A stretch of DNA of 64,000 nucleotides from Rhizophagus irregularis (taxonomy: Eukaryota; Glomeromycota; Glomeromycetes; Glomerales; Glomeraceae), in NCBI RefSeq assembly GCF_026210795.1, contig NC_089445.1, positions 1,240,001-1,304,000 on the forward strand. The letters run 5' to 3'. The position numbers and the translations under genes were made by a program. Below are positions 60,545-64,000 of this stretch, in pieces. The first letter of the stretch is position 1. Each line of letters begins with the position of its first letter. The notes under the pieces were generated by a model that was not told the DNA's origin, made no database searches, and saw only the letters and a list, made by a program, of their open reading frames with translations.

Positions 60545-60873
60545 TGTTAAAAATTTGTATCTCAACTTTAAACGTAAATATCTCCAGATCCAGTGATCCA
60601 ATCGGCAAGCTCTTTTTTCGTTCATATAGACCAGATCAAGGGCTTTCCAAAGAGCCTAAATTTATAAAAAATGGATTAGTGGATCCCAAGATATTTGCAT
60701 TTAAGCATGTTAAAAAGTTCGTACCTCAACTTTAAACGTAAATATCTCCGGATCTAATGATTCAATCGGTGAGTTCTTTTTTCGCCTATAAAGTCCAGAA
60801 CAAAGGCTTTCCAACGAGCCTAAAATTATAGAAAACGGATCAGTGAATCTTGATATATTTGCATTTAAAGATA
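60545..60873. repeat. Two tandem copies of a 164-bp unit
   Basis: Copies at 60545-60708 and 60709-60873 share CTCAACTTTAAACGTAAATA, CAATCGG, GAGCTCTTTTTTCG-like and AAAGGCTTTCCAA blocks, differing at roughly a fifth of positions. Both strands are open over most of it, which gives spurious reading frames of about 60 residues. Function unknown. Confidence 0.8.
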
Positions 60874-61864
60874 GTAATACAAACTCCGACATAAAATAAT
60901 TATTTTATTGTTTGAAAATATCTATTATGATACCATCTTTTATATTATATTTTTATTATATTTTTATAAACATTTATAGCTGCTAAGACTATATAAATTT
61001 TTATTTTACTTTATATTTTATTAAAATATACTTACTTTTTAATAATATATGTTAAAAATTCCATATATATAAGAAATGGATTTTTTATTAGTGAAATGGG
61101 TTTTTTCACAGTTTTTTTACATTTAATAATTTAAGTTTCGCAAATGTAAATTTTTGTTCAACTTATTATTTAGTCAAGTGATCATCAATCAGATGATTTT
61201 TTGGTATTACAAAACAATTTTGAGTAACAAAAATTATGAAAATCAATTTAATAACTCCTTTTAATGCAGAGTAAACAAATCAGCTCATATGTACAATTTG
61301 AAAATTAAAATACAATTTGGTTTTGAATTGCGAAAAAAAAATCCTATATACTTCAAATTTCATAATATTTATACTAATTTTAAAATTCATTATAATGTTT
61401 AAAACATGAACTAATGAACATAATAATATTCTACATAATTAAAGTATTTGTAACAAAATAAACACAGTTTTGATTCTAATGTAATAAATTTAATTAACGC
61501 AGTTCTAAATTTTTTTGTAACGCAATTCTTAAAATTTATTGATCTAATGTAATAAATTTAATTAACGAAGTCCTTAAAACTTATTGATTCTAATAAAATA
61601 TGCTAATTCTTATTCCTTAATTAAATTGCACTATTTTTAAAATATAATATGCTTATCCTTATTCCTTAATTAAATTGCAATGTTTTAAAATATAATATAA
61701 AATTACAATTGCCTGCATAATTATATGTTAACTGGACTTTGATCGCAAATATTTTGCCCTGCATAATTACATCATTTATTTCCTAAATAGTATCATTATT
61801 TAAATCACATGATATTAGAATTAATTCTCATTGGATTAACTATTGTAATTATTTCTCATTATTA
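60874..61864. other. AT-rich spacer, with a near-duplicate patch
   Basis: No gene. Two near-copies of TAATGTAATAAATTTAATTAACG occur at about 61478 and 61547. ATTCCTTAATTAAATTGCA is repeated near 61610 and 61660. Probably decayed repeat sequence at the 3' side of the hAT copy. Confidence 0.35.
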
Positions 61865-64000
61865 TTATTCCTCATTATCATCATAATTATCGTCATTATT
61901 ATCACCGTCATCTATACCTAATACATCATTTATATCATAATCATAGTCACCTTCCCCAGCTCTCTTGTTATTACCACTATCATCATCTTCCGCATTATTT
62001 TCATTTGAATCATCCAATATATCTCTTGGAATATCGCCGATTTCACTAGTAATTGAATCATGCGATAAATTAACAAATTGATCAATCCATATACTTTCAA
62101 TTACTACATGGCAATTGTCTTCGGGTATTGTTTCGCCGCTTGTAGTTAATCTTTGAGTAGAAGCTTGCTCCTCATTATATTCTTCATCGTCATCTTCTGC
62201 AAAAGCTTCTGCAATACGTATATTGATCTCATTATTACTAAGACGAGTATTCTTTTTTTGATCAATTCCATAAAATCCAAGTTCAGTTTTTGAATTGGAT
62301 TTTCAATACAAAATTAATTTGCACATGGATTCTAGTTTATCCACATTAAGATTTAAGCGACGTTTATGAAATAGCCATCCTAAAGTCAAAAATCCACATT
62401 CGCAAGTTGTTGAGTTAGGACATATTGCAAATAGATAACTTGCAATTCTTGGCAGGACATCTGGTTCTGATTCGGTATTAATATATTTCTACTAATTCAC
62501 GGGATTATCTTTAGTAAAACTGATATCTAGGTCAAATGGCTTTTGCTCATTAATATATTTCTGTATTTGATCACATAAAGTTTTAGCTTCGTAACGGTCG
62601 AAACCTAAATTTTTCCCGATTGAAGCTGCACATTTGATAATTCTCATGAGGGTGCATTTTTTAAGTGGTGCGTTTTTAAATCTGAGATCTATAAAAAAAC
62701 AAGTAATATACTTATCATCATCAAACTCATCAAATATTTCATTTATTACTTTGATACAATGACTTCAGAATGCAGGATTTAATAATTTAGGTAACTTTTT
62801 TAATATAGCTGCAAGTCTTGCCAAGCTCAGTAAACAATCTGCAAGTGTAGCTCTTCTTGATTCTAATAAAAGTACCGCTTTTCTTAGAGGATCCAGAACA
62901 AATCCAAGAACTCGTAAATTTGAAAAAAATTTCTTGATTGAATAATCGGTTTTATTTTGTCATTTGTTAACACTTTATCATGATTGCTGGCCATTTCTTC
63001 TAGTGCTGATTCCAAATTTATTACTGAATTTACGGATTCACTAGCAGTAGTCCAGCGTGTCTTGCAATATAATTTTAATCCTCCTCTACTAATTCCTTTT
63101 TCTTTAATTATTTGAGCAAGTTTTGCATTAGCCTGATGAGAACTTCTAAAAAAGGTTGTCAAAATATTAACACGTTTTAATAAACGTTTCCCAAACTTCT
63201 TCTTGACGATGTCGCATGCAATTAAATTGATAGAATGTGCAATGCATCGCACATTCTCATAATTTTTTGTGCATTACGAACATTGGCCACATTATTAGAA
63301 ATTACAGCACATATTCAATTTTCTCCAATACCTTCTATAACCTTTTTAATTACCGTAACTAAATATTCTGCAGTGTGTGAATTTTTAGACAAATCAAAAA
63401 GTTGATAAAGATATTCTTTACGTAACGAAATCATTACAATGAAGTTCCAAATTGAACGATGTGTACCAGACATCCAACCATCAAAGGCTAAATTATAAAT
63501 TAATATTATATAGTAAGTAAGATTAATAAAAATGACGTATGATAGCCTATTTAATTTAACAAACCTAACATTAAATTCATTTCCTTTTCAAGCTCAGAAT
63601 TAACTTTGAAGTTCACTTGAGCTAATTCATGTTCAAGTGGTTGATTTACTAATACTTTCCTTGTTGGTGTATTGTACCTGGCATTAGCTCTTTTATAAAA
63701 TTGATGAAAAAGAGATGTTCCACTATTCTAAATGCAATTCCGCATGCAATAAAAAATTTAACTAATGCACGATTAGTTCGTTTACATCTTTGTTCATTAA
63801 GTTCTGTTAAATCATGGTAATCATCCATGTTACTTTGACCTTCAGAGTATTTTCTTTTTTTGGATGACTTGGACTTATCTTGCCGTTCCATTACTTTAGT
63901 CATATACCTTCTAACAACTGCTACTGGCGCATCTGGACAATGGTTTGAAAGATGCTCTTCGAGCTTTTGAAAGCTTGTCGCATGACTATGTATTCTTACA
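61865..64000 (-). pseudogene. Broken hAT transposase, 5' part beyond the right edge
   Basis: Read from the right: the end of a BED finger (LEEHLSNHCPDAP near 63940), a basic linker, FFIACGIAFRIVEHLFF, and an intron at about 63491-63566. Then come AFDGWMSGTHRSIWNFI, CAVISNNVANVRNAQK, CIAHSINLIACDIVKKKFG and KTRWTTASESV. The dimerisation region is CPNSTTCECGFLTLGWLF, with LNVDKLESMCKLILY. An acidic tail of about 110 residues ends DDNEE-stop at 61865. Breaks include two TGA where hAT consensus has Trp (after IGEN and after KLILY) and at least two frame changes, near 63270 and 63680. The usual ERNF motif reads ECGF. This family is distinct from the 56-58 kb copy: sequence and tail differ. Confidence 0.75.

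Noticed and set aside
60544-60892. Overlapping plus- and minus-strand frames of about 60 residues
   Set aside because: Both arise from the duplicated 164-bp unit, with no motif or splice support.
1-64000. LTR retrotransposon, virus-derived element or tRNA gene
   Set aside because: No paired LTRs, primer-binding site, reverse transcriptase or capsid motifs, and no cloverleaf with a convincing TTCGA arm was found by eye.

Overview
The window looks like nuclear DNA of an arbuscular mycorrhizal fungus (Glomeromycotina, Rhizophagus-like). The sequence is very AT-rich. Genes carry short GT-AG introns (mostly 60-110 bp, donors GTAAGT, GTATGT or GTTTGT). The gene content includes families known to be expanded in these fungi: TKL-type kinases with an N-terminal zinc ribbon, F-box proteins, hAT transposases, and trihelix proteins with Arg/Ser tails. 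The species is inferred from family resemblance; no marker gene is present.

Left part (1-52 kb) is the host gene compartment. In order it holds: the C-terminal two-thirds of the fungal adenylate cyclase (RA-LRR-PP2C-cyclase, +); Arp2/3 subunit ARPC5 (-); a secreted Cys-rich granulin-like protein (-); a zinc-ribbon pseudokinase (-); a small secreted protein (-); a Neo1/ATP9-type P4-ATPase with about 22 introns (+); a DUF1647-like Golgi protein (+); a KCH-type potassium channel (+); a NIPA-type magnesium transporter with an unusual ectodomain (-); an F-box protein (+); a coiled-coil protein of unknown role (+); an SLC35B4/Yea4-type nucleotide-sugar transporter (-); an F-box/LRR-like protein (+); the mitochondrial circularly permuted GTPase Gep3/Mtg3 (-); a PrsW-like multispanning membrane protein (-); mitochondrial ornithine acetyltransferase ArgJ (+); an alpha-arrestin (-); and a PB1-Rxt3 protein (-). 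These genes serve unrelated pathways and there is no operon-like logic. Secretory-route proteins (flippase, DUF1647-like, sugar transporter, KCH, NIPA) are frequent.

Right part (52-64 kb) is a repeat compartment. It holds a terminal-inverted-repeat element (52.5-53.0 kb), a very AT-rich desert (53.2-55.8 kb), and a foldback element with PIF/Harbinger-like ends. A near-intact hAT transposon sits inside that foldback with a perfect 8-bp target duplication. Beyond it lie a decayed trihelix/RS-tail gene whose stops all look like C:G to T:A changes, a 164-bp direct duplication, and a second, broken hAT copy that leaves the window on the right.

Long intergenic stretches (18.3-21.3, 22.5-28.1, 31.97-34.06 kb) hold two MITEs, a minisatellite and scattered CACGTG sites, but no supportable genes. 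I saw no tRNA, rRNA, CRISPR, LTR retrotransposon or virus-derived element.
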